Source: CAVZVZ01 sp963778895
GTDB taxonomy: Bacteria > Actinomycetota > Acidimicrobiia > Acidimicrobiales > Acidimicrobilacustridaceae
Assembly: GCA_963778895.1 (NCBI GenBank)
Contig: CAVZVZ010000005.1
Coordinates: 620,001 to 684,000, forward strand
Direction of reading: 5' to 3'
Length of the DNA: 64,000 nucleotides
Position numbers and translations under genes: made by a program. Under the pieces are notes generated by a model. The model was not told where the DNA came from. It saw nothing but the letters and a program-made list of their open reading frames with translations, and did no database searches. Positions 1 to 8,683 of this stretch are shown one piece after another (the first letter of the stretch is position 1; each line of letters starts with the position of its first letter).

Positions 1-674
1 GCCCACAACGAACCGTCGCTCTGGACGGCGAAGCTTTCGCCCCACCTGCCGGCCGCAATGACGGTCCAGTTCGTGTTCGTGCCGATCTGTTCGGGCTCGG
101 AACGATTTGCGAGTGTGCCGTCGCCGAGTTGACCCCAGTTGTTGAGGCCCCACGTCCACAACGAACCGTCCCGCCGCAACGCGAGTGTCTGGTACTGGCC
201 AACGGCGAGGTTGGCCCAGTCAGTGGCGGTGCCGATCTGTGCTGGTAGGTGATCTGCGGCGTAGCCGCCGCCCCATGCCCACAAAGTGCCATCGGTGCGG
301 ATCGCCATCGAGCGATCTCCCCCCGCCCCCGCGGTGGCCCAGTTCGTATCTGTGCCGACTTGTGCGGGCACCGAACGGGAGACGGTCGTGCCGTCGCCGA
401 GCTGCCCGGAATAGTTGTAGCCCCAGGTCCAAAGCGTGCCGTCCGTACGGATCGCTACGGTGTGAAAATCGCCCGCCGCGATGCTGTGCCACCCCGCATC
501 GACGATGCCCGGTGTCGAACGACTGGTCGTCGTGCCGTCACCGAGGTTGCCTGCCGAGTTGTAACCCCAGCTCCAAAGCGACTGTGGGCGACAGCCGGCG
601 AGGCTCACGACGGCCACTGCCACGAGCGCCACCACCCATCGCTGTGGCTTCCTCGTCGTCGGGCTCGTCCTCAT
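1..674 (-). CDS. RCC1-repeat lipoprotein, 3' end outside window
   Basis: Read directly from the minus strand: ATG at 674 and an open frame to the window edge, so the C-terminus is missing. The first 28 residues are a lipoprotein signal: charged N-terminus with RK, a Val/Ala-rich core and lipobox SLAGC. The mature part is built of about 50-residue RCC1-type repeats, each with an LW(S/T/A)WG strand, a GQLGDGTT-type turn, and an AIRTDGT strand leading to the next LW. RCC1 folds are beta-propellers that usually bind partners; in actinobacteria they are often secreted surface proteins. Cell-surface binding is inference. One repeat (about 240-300) has lost its GxLGDGT turn and reads GGGYAADHLPA. 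A GAGGCG stretch lies just before the ATG. Confidence 0.8.
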   Translation of the reverse strand, partial: MRTSPTTRKPQRWVVALVAVAVVSLAGCRPQSLWSWGYNSAGNLGDGTTTSRSTPGIVDAGWHSIAAGDFHTVAIRTDGTLWTWGYNYSGQLGDGTTVSRSVPAQVGTDTNWATAGAGGDRSMAIRTDGTLWAWGGGYAADHLPAQIGTATDWANLAVGQYQTLALRRDGSLWTWGLNNWGQLGDGTLANRSEPEQIGTNTNWTVIAAGRWGESFAVQSDGSLW

Positions 675-734
675 CGATCGCCTCGCAGGTCGGTCGTGCA
701 CCGCCCACTATGCGCAACGCCCCTCGGACCGACT

Positions 735-805
735 AGGGCCATAGGGCCCTCGCGCCAACTTGCGTACCGCCGAGACCCATTGGGGGTCGGTGGTACGCAA
801 GTTGG
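735..805. terminator. Two stacked hairpins between alcohol dehydrogenase and RCC1 gene
   Basis: A 14-bp perfect inverted repeat, CCAACTTGCGTACC at 755-768 and GGTACGCAAGTTGG at 792-805, continues inward with several further pairs. Next to it AGGGCC (735-740) pairs with GGCCCT (745-750). It lies just after the stop of the minus-strand alcohol dehydrogenase. No T-run follows on either strand, so a classical intrinsic terminator is not certain; it could also be a processing site or a small mobile palindrome. Confidence 0.5.
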
Positions 806-819
806 AAGAGCTAGGAAAC

Positions 820-1905
820 TCAGAGCTCGATGACGGTGCGGATGACCTCGCCGCGCTTCATCTGCTGGATGGCCTCGTTCACGCCGTCGAGGCCGATCTT
901 CTGGGTGATCATGCCGTCGAGGTCGAGCTTGCCGGCCTTCCAGAGGCGCAGCAGGCGCTTGAAGTCCGAGCGCACGTCGGCCGAGCCGTAGTAACTGCCC
1001 TTGAGCGTCTTCTCCATGAAGAACAGCTCGAACATGTTGAACTCGACCGTCTGCGACGCGTTGCCGACACCGACCACCACGGCCGTGCCGCCGCGGCGGG
1101 CCGCGTCGTACGCCGCCCGCACCGTCACGGGCAGGCCGATCGCCTCGAAGGCGTAGTCGAAGCCACCGGCGTCACCGGTTACCTCGCCCTGCAGCGCCGC
1201 CAGATCGTCAGGGGCACACGCATGCGTGGCACCGAAGCGCTTGGCCATCTCGAGCTTCTCGGCGTTCACGTCGACGGCGACGATCACGGCCGCGCCGGCG
1301 ACCCGACAACCCTGGATGACCGAGATGCCGACGCCACCGCATCCGAACACCACACACGTCGAGCCCGGCGTCACCTTGGCCGTGTTGATCGCGGCACCCA
1401 CACCCGTGGTCACGCCGCAACCGATCAAAGACGCAATCTCGAAGGGCACGTCGTCGTCGATCTTGATGGCGGCCTGCTCGGGCACGACGATCTCCTCCGA
1501 GAAGGTGCCGGTGCCGGCCATGCCGTAGATCTCGGTGTCGCCCTGCTTGAACTTGGGCAGACCGGCGATGGCGAACTGGATCATCACGCACAGGTGCGGG
1601 CTCTTCTGGTCGACGCACGCAGTGCACTGACCGCACGGAGGCGACCAGGCGATGACCACGTGATCGCCGACGGCGAGCGATGTGACGGCGGGCCCGACCT
1701 CGGTGACCACACCGGCGCCCTCGTGGCCGGGCACGAACGGCACGCCCTGGGGCAGATCGCCGTTGATGGCGTGCAAGTCCGAGTGGCACACGCCCGTGGC
1801 CTTGATGTCGACCTTCACGTCGGCGGGCCCGAGGGGCAGGGTCTCGATGTCGTCGAAGACGTCGAGCTCCTCGCCACCTGACTTCAGCAGAACGGCAGCA
1901 CGCAT
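820..1905 (-). CDS. Zinc-dependent alcohol dehydrogenase (class III-like MDR)
   Basis: 361-residue medium-chain dehydrogenase, oxidising an alcohol to an aldehyde with NAD(P) or a related hydride acceptor. The catalytic zinc site is visible as C40-H41 and the GHE triad at 60-62. The structural zinc lobe has Cys at 91, 94, 97 and 106; the last spacing is one residue longer than the usual CxxCxxCx7C. The Rossmann motif GCGGVG lies near residue 185. Length fits the family. A GGGGGAAG ribosome site precedes the ATG by 5 bases. It follows the acetyltransferase gene by 52 bases on the same strand and is likely cotranscribed. It resembles mycobacterial AdhD/AdhE2-type enzymes; the substrate is unknown. 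Confidence 0.85.
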   Translation of the reverse strand: MRAAVLLKSGGEELDVFDDIETLPLGPADVKVDIKATGVCHSDLHAINGDLPQGVPFVPGHEGAGVVTEVGPAVTSLAVGDHVVIAWSPPCGQCTACVDQKSPHLCVMIQFAIAGLPKFKQGDTEIYGMAGTGTFSEEIVVPEQAAIKIDDDVPFEIASLIGCGVTTGVGAAINTAKVTPGSTCVVFGCGGVGISVIQGCRVAGAAVIVAVDVNAEKLEMAKRFGATHACAPDDLAALQGEVTGDAGGFDYAFEAIGLPVTVRAAYDAARRGGTAVVVGVGNASQTVEFNMFELFFMEKTLKGSYYGSADVRSDFKRLLRLWKAGKLDLDGMITQKIGLDGVNEAIQQMKRGEVIRTVIEL

Positions 1906-1957
1906 GTGCTTCCCCCTTGATGTGGCCCCGAGCGGGGCAGGACGAACGAGCCGGAGA

Positions 1958-2376
1958 TTAGGGCGGCACCGGTCCTACGTACCATTCCGACGCCAGGCTC
2001 AGCCCGAGGTCCTGCAACATCGAGCGCTTGGCCTCGTCCCGGTGCCCGCACACCACCACCAGCTGCGTGACCTTGAGCGCCGCAGCCGAGCTGCGCCTCC
2101 GCACCAGCTCGACGCCGACCGTGGCCCACGCATCGGCGGTCACCGCGAAGTCGTCGATGGTGGCGGTGGCACCAGGGGCGTACACCGGCGGCACGAAGGT
2201 CACCGTTGCGAGGAAGGCGTACGCCCCAGGAACGTCCCGTCCTCCGAGGCCACGGCCTCGGCCGCGTCGGGCGAGATCCGCCAGAACTGCTTCTCGTACT
2301 GCTCGTACTTCTCCCGTGTGCGTTGAGCCAAGGCCGCGATCGCATCGACGTCTTCGTCCACCGCGTTCCGGATCAT
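1958..2376 (-). CDS. GNAT acetyltransferase, frame interrupted once
   Basis: About 139 residues when restored. The N-terminal part starts MIRNAVDEDV at 2376 and runs in one frame to EDGTFLG; the C-terminal part resumes one frame over at YAFLATV and ends SEWYVGPV at 1961. The join near 2216-2222 needs one missing base. The layout (IRxAxxxDxxAI start, later VxVDxxFxR-like beta strand region) fits small GNAT acetyltransferases, although the acetyl-CoA loop is poorly conserved. As both halves keep normal codon use, a sequencing deletion is more likely than decay. It is divergent from the acyl-CoA synthetase at 2484 and probably heads the operon with the alcohol dehydrogenase. Confidence 0.55.
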
Positions 2377-2414
2377 GCCGACAGCCTGCTCGCCCGGCCT
2401 CGGTGGCGAAAAAC

Positions 2415-2449
2415 GAGAACGGGTTCTAATCTCCTGACACCGCGTCAGG
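2415..2449. promoter_or_regulatory. KstR-like palindrome plus second inverted repeat in divergent promoter
   Basis: The 107-base gap between the divergent acetyltransferase and acyl-CoA synthetase holds GAGAACGGGTTCTA at 2415-2428. It fits the KstR operator consensus TnnAACnnGTTnnA except for the first base. Right after it, CCTGAC (2433-2438) and GTCAGG (2444-2449) form a second inverted repeat with a 5-base centre. Two matching sites occur at 7146 and 48820 near acyl-CoA dehydrogenases. Repression by the TetR encoded at 46965-47561 is inference. Confidence 0.5.
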
Positions 2450-2483
2450 TCTTGCCCGAGGGCAGGAAAGAGGGGAACGAAAC

Positions 2484-4035
2484 GTGACCGAGCTCGGATT
2501 CTGGAAGCTGGCCAATGCTGATCCCGATCGGGTCGCACTCGTCGATCCGGAGGGCAATGCCCGCACCGCCGGCGAACTGCTCACCGTCGCCAACCAGGTG
2601 AGCCACGGTCTGCGGGCCCAAGGCCTCGACGACGGGCGACACCGTGGCGTGCGTGCTGCCCAACGGCATGGAGATGATCGAGCTGTACCTCGGCGCCATG
2701 CAGATCGGGCTCTACCTCACACCGATCAACCATCACCTCGTCGGCCCCGAGATCGCCTACATCGTCAACGACAGCGACGCCAAGGTGTTCGTGGGCCACG
2801 AGCGCTACGGCGATGAGATCACGAAGGCCCTGACCGAGGTCGACCTCCCGGCCGACAAGTGCTTCTCGGTCGGCCACATCGACGGTGTGCGTCCGTGGAG
2901 CGATCTGGTAGCCGGCCAACCGGTCACCAACCCCGATGGTCGCATCGCCGGCGCGCCGATGCACTACACGTCGGGGACCACGGGCAAGCCCAAGGGTGTG
3001 AAGCGCGGCCTGGTCGACATCGACCCCGACATCCTGGGCGAGTTGTATGCCGGCTTCCAAGGCATGTTCGGCGTGCAACCGCTCGACGACAACGTGCACA
3101 TTACGGGCTCGCCGCTCTACCACACCGCGGTCTTGATGTGGACGGCCAACTCGCTGCACATGGGCCATACGGTCGTGCTCATGGACAAGTGGTCGCCGGA
3201 AGGCATGCTCGAGCTGATCGAGAAGCACAAGGTGACGACGTCGCACATGGTGCCGACGCAGTTCCACCGGCTGCTCGCGCTGCCCGAGGACGTGCGCGCC
3301 AAGTACGACGTGTCGTCGACGCGTTGCATGGTGCACGCCGCCGCGCCGTGCCCACCCGAAGTGAAACGCAAGATGATCGAGTGGTGGGGCGACGCGATCA
3401 TGGAGTACTACGCGGCCACCGAGGGCGGAGGCTCGATCATCACGGCACAGGAATGGCTGAACAAGCCCGGCAGCGTGGGCAAGGCATGGCCCAGCGCCGA
3501 GCTGCGCGTGCTCGACGACAACATGAACGAAGTGCCCGCGGGCACCGAGGGCACCGTCTACATGTCACTCGCTCAGGCGAACTTCGAATACAAGGGCGAC
3601 AAGAAGAAGACCGAGGAGAACCGGCACGAAGGCTTCTTCACCGTCGGCGACTGGGGTCTGCTCGACGAGGACGGCTACCTGTTCCTCAAGGACCGCAAGA
3701 GCGACATGATCATTTCGGGTGGCGTGAACATCTATCCGGCCGAGATCGAGTCGACGTTGCTGACCATGCCGAAGATCGGCGACGTCGCGGTGTTCGGCAT
3801 CCCCCACGAGGACTGGGGCGAGGAGATCAAGGCCGTGGTCGAGCCGGCCGCCGGTGTCGAGCCCGACGACGCATTGCGCGAGGAGCTGTTCGCCTTCATG
3901 AAGGACAACCTCGCGGGGTTCAAGCGTCCGAAGACGATCGACTTCATCGTCGAGATGCCGCGCGACCCGAACGGCAAGCTCTACAAGCGCAAGCTGCGCG
4001 ACCCGTACTGGGAAGGCAAGCAGCGCCAGATCTGA
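2484..4035 (+). CDS. Acyl-CoA synthetase (FadD-like AMP-binding ligase), one frameshift
   Basis: 516 residues after restoration. It activates a carboxylic acid with ATP and CoA for beta-oxidation. GTG start at 2484 follows AGAGGGG by 8 bases. The first 51 residues are in one frame; from TVACVLPNG the protein continues one frame over, and removing one G of the GGG at 2634-2636 joins them exactly. Motifs: P-loop YTSGTTGKPKGV, the YYAATEGG stretch, the hinge DRKSDMIISGGVNIYP and the C-terminal catalytic Lys in DPNGKLYKRKLR. It is clearly paralogous to the 517-residue ligase at 51630-53183, which lacks the interruption. The KstR-like palindrome 55 bases upstream suggests lipid- or sterol-linked control. 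Confidence 0.85.
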
Positions 4036-4042
4036 GCTCGCC

Positions 4043-4621
4043 TCAGAGGTTGGTCAACACATTCTGGGCCAACGCCGTCAACTGGTCTTGTGTCAGCGCG
4101 CCACCGACCTCGAACGCCTGCGAGCCCGTGTCGACGTAGATGATGCCGGCCGACGAGTAGAACGCGTCTTGCCCAAGGCCGGGGATGTCGACCCCACCGG
4201 GATCGTCCTGCCGCGCCACGGCCATGATCTCGAGTGGGTCCTTCCCGTAGAACAGCAGCACCCCGATCTCCGGGGTCGTCCACGAGCAACCCTTGCTCGG
4301 TGCGGGTTCGCCGTTCGGATCGTCGCTGACCGTGCCCACGGTGCCGGCCGGCACACCCACCGCTGTCAGCGCGGACTCCGACAGCAGCGAGCAGGCGGCC
4401 GGTTGCCCGACTGGTGGAGTCACCGGCGGAATGGACACTTCCGAGCTAGACGAGGAACTCGACGTTGTTTCGGTGGTGCCGGTGGTCTCCACGGTCGTCC
4501 CGGTTGCCGCCGTGGTGCTGGGTGAGGTCGACGTCGCGCCCGGCTCGGCCTTGTCCTTACTGCACGACGCGGCGGCGATCAGCACGAGCGCGACGACAAC
4601 GAGTACCCCGCGTTTGAGCAT
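4043..4621 (-). CDS. DUF3558-like lipoprotein
   Basis: 192 residues. A lipoprotein signal ends at lipobox AAASC (Cys20), followed by a long Thr/Ser-rich linker up to about residue 62 that would hold the domain away from the membrane. The C-terminal domain starts with ACSLLSESAL and contains a CSW motif; this Cys-pair layout (AC-LL ... CxW) is typical of actinobacterial DUF3558-type lipoproteins, whose function is unknown. It starts 9 bases after the PH-domain gene and is the last gene of a minus-strand operon that begins with the acyl-CoA dehydrogenase at 7132. Confidence 0.75.
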   Translation of the reverse strand: MLKRGVLVVVALVLIAAASCSKDKAEPGATSTSPSTTAATGTTVETTGTTETTSSSSSSSEVSIPPVTPPVGQPAACSLLSESALTAVGVPAGTVGTVSDDPNGEPAPSKGCSWTTPEIGVLLFYGKDPLEIMAVARQDDPGGVDIPGLGQDAFYSSAGIIYVDTGSQAFEVGGALTQDQLTALAQNVLTNL

Positions 4622-4630
4622 GCGGGCACG

Positions 4631-5056
4631 TTACGCGTCGAGGGCCTGCCGGTGGTGCTCCATGCGGTGGTAGAGGTCGTCGAGGTTCTCGACACACGGC
4701 AGCGCCAACCGCTCGCCCGAGTTGAGCTCGATCTCGAGGTTCCAGAAGCCGGGGATCACATCGATCTGCAGGATGCGATACCAGGGGATGTCACGCCGGA
4801 ACGGCCAGTTGCGTTGTAGGCGCAACCCACGTGGGCGTACCGACACGACCGAACCCAGCAGGATCCGCAGGCCGGCTCCGGCGGTGAGCAGACCGATCAG
4901 GCTCAGCCCCCGCCACCACAGCTGCAGTCCGGGCGCCACGATGCCCGGTACGAAGAACAGAGCAATCACGGCCAACAGGCAGGTGAGCAGGGTTCGGCGC
5001 CACGTCGGCATCCGCAACCGGTAACCCTTGGCCTGCATCACGCCCAATTCTGTCAA
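4631..5056 (-). CDS. Small membrane protein with bacterial PH-like domain
   Basis: 141 residues. Two hydrophobic helices (about residues 22-42 and 46-66) are followed by a basic, strand-rich segment (VVSVRPRGLRLQRNWPFRRDIPW) and an acidic C-terminus. Two helices plus a conserved W-x-x-I is the usual form of actinobacterial bPH/YdbT-like membrane proteins, with the beta domain in the cytoplasm. An internal ATG seven codons in (MQAKGYRL) could be the true start. It sits 45 bases after the methyltransferase and 9 bases before the lipoprotein gene, so it is probably cotranscribed. Function is not known. Confidence 0.65.
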   Translation of the reverse strand: MTELGVMQAKGYRLRMPTWRRTLLTCLLAVIALFFVPGIVAPGLQLWWRGLSLIGLLTAGAGLRILLGSVVSVRPRGLRLQRNWPFRRDIPWYRILQIDVIPGFWNLEIELNSGERLALPCVENLDDLYHRMEHHRQALDA

Positions 5057-5101
5057 CTCAGCGGCGGTTTGCCACCCCGGCCTTGTTCCTTCGGGCCTTG
5101 G

Positions 5102-5905
5102 TCATTCCGGTTTGCGGCCCCACGCCGAGATCGAAAGCGGCGACAACACGGCGAAGTTCGGCTGGCGTGCCTGGGCGATGGCGGCGCCGACCGTCGCGGC
5201 ATCGAGCAAGCCGGCATCGACCAGCGCCGGGCCGGCCCGCTCCAGCGCCATCACGTACCACTCCGCGCTCGGCGTGCCGCCGTGCATCGTGCGGACCGTG
5301 CCCCGCGAGTCGACATCGTTCAGCCCGACGGCACGCATCGTGGCCAACATGCGTCGACCCCATTCGCCGTCGTAGCCCGCGTTGGCGGTGTAGGCGTTGC
5401 GCACCGTGTGGTGAAGGGTGGCGAACGGCTCGGGCAACTCCTGGCTGTCGAACACCAACCAATCGATGTCCTCGACCAACAGCCATCCGCCGGGCTTGGC
5501 GGCATCGATCATCCGATCAAGCGCTTGTTCGCGTTGGGGTACGTGCTGCAACACAGCCCGCGCGTGGATGAGGTCGAAGTGAGCCGCCGGCAGAGAATCA
5601 ACGGCGATGTCGTGCTCCCGTACGATCACGTTCGCCGGCATGTCGACCAGGAACCGGATGTCGATGTCGGTAGCCATGACCCGACCGTGGTCACCCACCG
5701 TCGCGGCCAACCAACGGGCCATGCCGCCGTGCCCGGCGCCGACCTCGAGACAATGCCAACCGGGTGCAATGCCCAGGTTCTCGATGAGCCGGATGGAGCC
5801 GCCGTCGTACTGCGAGGCGAGTAACGACAGTCGCTCGTGCTCGGCCGCCGTTGCTTCGTCGCCCTCGTCGATGCCGTAGGCGAAGCGATCGTCGGCATCG
5901 CTCAC
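5102..5905 (-). CDS. SAM-dependent class I methyltransferase
   Basis: 267 residues from GTG at 5905. The SAM site is CLEVGAGHGGMARWLA (motif I), followed by the acidic MATDID strand and the DLIHARAVLQHVP motif typical of class I enzymes; KPGGWLLVEDIDW is motif III. Similar proteins in mycobacteria are of unknown substrate. In the raw sequence it appears fused to the preceding acyl-CoA dehydrogenase as one 676-residue frame. Removing one base of the CCCC run at 5963-5966 gives that enzyme a normal end whose TGA overlaps this GTG as GTGA, so I treat it as a separate, translationally coupled gene. The substrate may be a lipid or acyl intermediate, which is only inference from context. Confidence 0.75.
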   Translation of the reverse strand: MSDADDRFAYGIDEGDEATAAEHERLSLLASQYDGGSIRLIENLGIAPGWHCLEVGAGHGGMARWLAATVGDHGRVMATDIDIRFLVDMPANVIVREHDIAVDSLPAAHFDLIHARAVLQHVPQREQALDRMIDAAKPGGWLLVEDIDWLVFDSQELPEPFATLHHTVRNAYTANAGYDGEWGRRMLATMRAVGLNDVDSRGTVRTMHGGTPSAEWYVMALERAGPALVDAGLLDAATVGAAIAQARQPNFAVLSPLSISAWGRKPE

Positions 5906-7132
5906 GATTTCGGTAAGTCCTTCCACGCGACGTCCTTGTCGCGGCGCGGTTCGCGCGGCAGACCCCAGGGCTCGCTCGCCGATCATGTTCTTGTGCACTT
6001 CGGACGTGCCGCCACCGATGCGCGACGAGAACTGCGCCATGCACTGCTTCTGCCAGAACCCGTCCTGGACCCCGTCGTCATCGGCCAGCATGCCCGCCGT
6101 GCCCTCGATCGTGAGCGCCAGGTTCACTCGCTGAGTCAACGACTGGACGAAGAAGTTCTTCAGGACGGAAGGATCGGGTGGGATGCCCCGCTTGTGCATC
6201 ACCGCGGTCTGCATGCGCATGCCGTGGAACTTCAGGATCCGCTCGCGTGTGTAGACGTCGGCGAGCACCTGCCGGATGAGCGGATCGTCGGTGCGACCAC
6301 ACTCCCGTGCCAGGGCGAGAACGGCCACGAACTGGCTCGACAGACCCGAACCGCCGATCATCCCCGCTTCGCTGGCGAGCGTGGCGCGCGCCGGGGCCCA
6401 TCCCCCGTTCACCTCGCCGATCACGTTCTCGGCCGGTATGCGGACGTCGGACAGGAACACCTCGTTGAAATGCGAAAGACCTGTCGCCTGCACGAGCGGC
6501 CGGATGTCGACGCCGGGCGCACGCATGTCGACCACGAAGAAGGTGATGCCCTTGTGCTTCGGCACATCGGGATCGGTACGGGTCAGCAAGATGCCGTAGT
6601 CGGCGTGCTGTGCCTCGCTCGTCCACACCTTCTGGCCGTTCACCACGAACTCGTCGCCGTCGCGCACGGCGCGGGTGGCCAGCGTGCTCAGATCCGAGCC
6701 GGCACCGGGCTCGCTGAACAGCTGGCACCACATCTCCTCGCCGCGAAGCATCGGCGGGATGTAGCGCTTCTTCTGCTCATCGGTACCGAAGTGCAGGATC
6801 GGCGGCCCGACCAGCTGCTGCGCCGCACCGATGAATCCGGTGGTGACGTCGAACAACAACGCCTCTTGGTTGAAGATGATCGACTCGCTCGGAGTGCCGC
6901 CGCGGCCGCCGAACTCCTTCGGCCAGGTGATGCCGGCCCAGCCATTGTCGTAGAGCGTGCGCTGCCAGGCGCGACACCGCTCCAGGTACACGGCGATCTC
7001 GTCGGGGTCGGTAGACATGCCGCCTCGCGACCAGTCCGAGTCGGTGCCGGTCTTGGGTGACGCGTTCGCTTCGAGGAACGCCCGCACCTCGGCCCGGAAC
7101 GCCGCTTCCTCAGGTGAGTCCTCGAAGTCCAT
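5902..7132 (-). CDS. Acyl-CoA dehydrogenase (FadE-like), frameshift near C-terminus
   Basis: About 409 residues after restoration. It oxidises an acyl-CoA to the enoyl-CoA with FAD. Motifs: FGGRGGTPSES, the FAD-binding stretch MWCQLFSEPGAGSDLS, VNGQKVWTS, and the C-terminal GGGTSEVHKNMIGERALG. At 5963-5966 (CCCC on the plus strand) one extra base turns the expected end LGLPREPRRDKD...LPKS-stop into a read-through into the methyltransferase. The ATG at 7132 gives MDFEDSPEEAAFR, matching its paralogs at 48809 and 54073. A KstR-like palindrome begins 13 bases upstream of the start. It heads the operon with methyltransferase, PH protein and lipoprotein. Confidence 0.85.
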
Positions 7133-7145
7133 CGACCGAGCATGG

Positions 7146-7159
7146 TAGAACGCGTTCTA
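7146..7159. promoter_or_regulatory. KstR-type operator palindrome
   Basis: TAGAACGCGTTCTA is a perfect 14-bp palindrome and a full match to the KstR consensus TnnAACnnGTTnnA. It lies 13 bases before the ATG of the minus-strand acyl-CoA dehydrogenase and 46 bases before the plus-strand inhibitor-like lipoprotein gene. It shares the 12-mer AACGCGTTCTAG with the site at 48820. Binding by the KstR-like TetR at 46965-47561 is inferred. Confidence 0.65.
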
Positions 7160-7205
7160 GTCAGCGTGCGAAGCCGCCAAAATCCGCCCGATACTGTGCG
7201 GCCTG

Positions 7206-7754
7206 ATGAGAAGAGGACCGGTGGGCCGTCGGATCAATTGGCTGATCGTGCCCGTCATCACCCTCACGCTGCTCGGCGCGGTCGCGTGCTCCGGGAGCGA
7301 CGGCGCCCCCAGCGACGGCACCGCCGACCCGGGGACGACGGTCGCCGACAACAGCGACGTCGCATCTGGAGCGCTCGACTTCCCCGCGTACAGCGACCCC
7401 AACACGCCGATCTATGTCGCGCTCGGCCGCCGCTTCGCCCTCAAGCTCCAGAGCGAACCGAGCGCCGGGTACAGCTGGCAGGTCGCCAACAAGCTCAACG
7501 GCGCGGTGCTGACGCCACTGGGCACCCAACTCCGCAGTGAGAGCCCGGGCATACCCGGAGCGCCGGCGCAGCAGTACATCAGCTTCGCGGCGAACGGTGT
7601 CGGTTCGGCCACGATCGAGGTGCACTACGTCTCGCCCGACGGTCACACATCGACGGATCCCGCGCCGATGACCTTCAGCGTGACGGTCACCTTCGACGGT
7701 CAGCCGCCACCACCACCACCTCCGGACGTGGGCACGACCCTGCCGAAGCGCTAG
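7206..7754 (+). CDS. Chagasin-like (I42 family) protease-inhibitor lipoprotein
   Basis: 182 residues. Signal peptide with lipobox GAVAC (Cys28), then an acidic Thr/Asp linker and a beta-domain from about residue 66. The domain shows the inhibitor I42 hallmarks: a LKLQSEPSAGYSW strand-loop (family: NPTTGYxW), a YISFAANGVGSATIEVHY segment like the family's RxxxAxxxGxxxLxFxY region, and an Ig-like strand at the end. The family inhibits papain-type cysteine proteases. The last loop and the tail are Pro-rich. It is divergent from the acyl-CoA dehydrogenase and shares its KstR-like site; it ends one base before the convergent thioesterase gene. Confidence 0.7.
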   Translation: MRRGPVGRRINWLIVPVITLTLLGAVACSGSDGAPSDGTADPGTTVADNSDVASGALDFPAYSDPNTPIYVALGRRFALKLQSEPSAGYSWQVANKLNGAVLTPLGTQLRSESPGIPGAPAQQYISFAANGVGSATIEVHYVSPDGHTSTDPAPMTFSVTVTFDGQPPPPPPPDVGTTLPKR

Positions 7755-8636
7755 TCACTTCGGGCCGAGGCGCTCGCCGGGCGCGACGGCGCGCATGAGC
7801 GCTCGTTGGGTGGCGAAGCCGAGCAGCTGACGATCCTCGTCCCACAGGTACACGTGGCCGCTTGCGTAACCGTGGGCCGACTGCGGTGAAACCACGTGTT
7901 GCAACACCCACGGCGACGTGGTGGTGGCGAAGAAGTGCACGCTCAGCTCGAGCGTGAGCACGAAGAACGGGTTGGGCCCGATGCGTTGGCCAACAGCCGG
8001 GCCGAGCATGTCCGCGGGGATCGGCAACGAGATCGGGTCGATCGTGCCGTCCGCGAGACGTGGCTCCTTGACGAAACGAGTCCAACAACTGGTCTCGGCC
8101 GGCTGCGAGGTCCACGTCTCGGGATCCCACCACGAAGTCGGTCGCCAATCCGTCTGCTGATGGAAGTTGAGATCTTGGAACGGAGAATCGGGAGGCCGGG
8201 GCGGGGGCGGATCGCACTGCTCCGGGCCGGGCACATCGGGGAACGTGGCGTCGACGTAGTCGATCGGGCTCTCGTTCTGCGCGCCGAAGGTGGCGGTGAG
8301 ATGTAGCGCCGGGCCGTCGTGATCCTCGCCGCGAAGCTCAGCCACGGCCTGCGCCGCTTTGCGCCCGTTCCGCAAGACGCGCACGTTCACCTCGAGCGGA
8401 CCATCGCTCACCGGCCGGATGTACAACGCCGTGGCAGTGATCGGTCCGAAGTCGTCGCGGGCGAGCTCGCGCTCGATGGCGCGCAACGCCACGGCCATGC
8501 TCATGCCGCCGAACGTGTAGAAGACATTCCACGCCGGCGAGAGGTCGAGCGTGTATCGGCCCGGAGTATCGGGGTCGCGTTGCACGTCCGAGTCGACGAG
8601 GAAGTCGCCGGCCGGCACAAGGGGGTCTGTCGCCAT
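7755..8636 (-). CDS. TesB-like acyl-CoA thioesterase (double hotdog)
   Basis: 293 residues, the usual size of tandem-hotdog thioesterases of the TesB/4HBT_3 type that cleave acyl-CoA to acid plus CoA. The first hotdog carries the WNVFYTFGGMSMAVALRAI helix and the second the FFVLTLELSVHFFATT strand; the QSAHGYASGHVYLWDEDRQLLGFATQ segment near the C-terminus is typical of the family (dEdGxLvAsxxQ). It is the last gene of the minus-strand run ACAD-ACAD-DUF983-thioesterase, 47 bases after DUF983. It probably acts on the products of the paired dehydrogenases, which is inference. Confidence 0.8.
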   Translation of the reverse strand: MATDPLVPAGDFLVDSDVQRDPDTPGRYTLDLSPAWNVFYTFGGMSMAVALRAIERELARDDFGPITATALYIRPVSDGPLEVNVRVLRNGRKAAQAVAELRGEDHDGPALHLTATFGAQNESPIDYVDATFPDVPGPEQCDPPPPRPPDSPFQDLNFHQQTDWRPTSWWDPETWTSQPAETSCWTRFVKEPRLADGTIDPISLPIPADMLGPAVGQRIGPNPFFVLTLELSVHFFATTTSPWVLQHVVSPQSAHGYASGHVYLWDEDRQLLGFATQRALMRAVAPGERLGPK

Positions 8637-8683
8637 CCGTCCTTGTTATCGGTCGCGGCGCCCGACCGGCAATATCGTTTCGG

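Noticed and set aside
5102..7132. A bifunctional acyl-CoA dehydrogenase-methyltransferase protein
   Set aside because: The proper ACAD C-terminus and stop lie in the adjacent frame at a CCCC run and overlap a GTG start; the fusion needs only one extra base.
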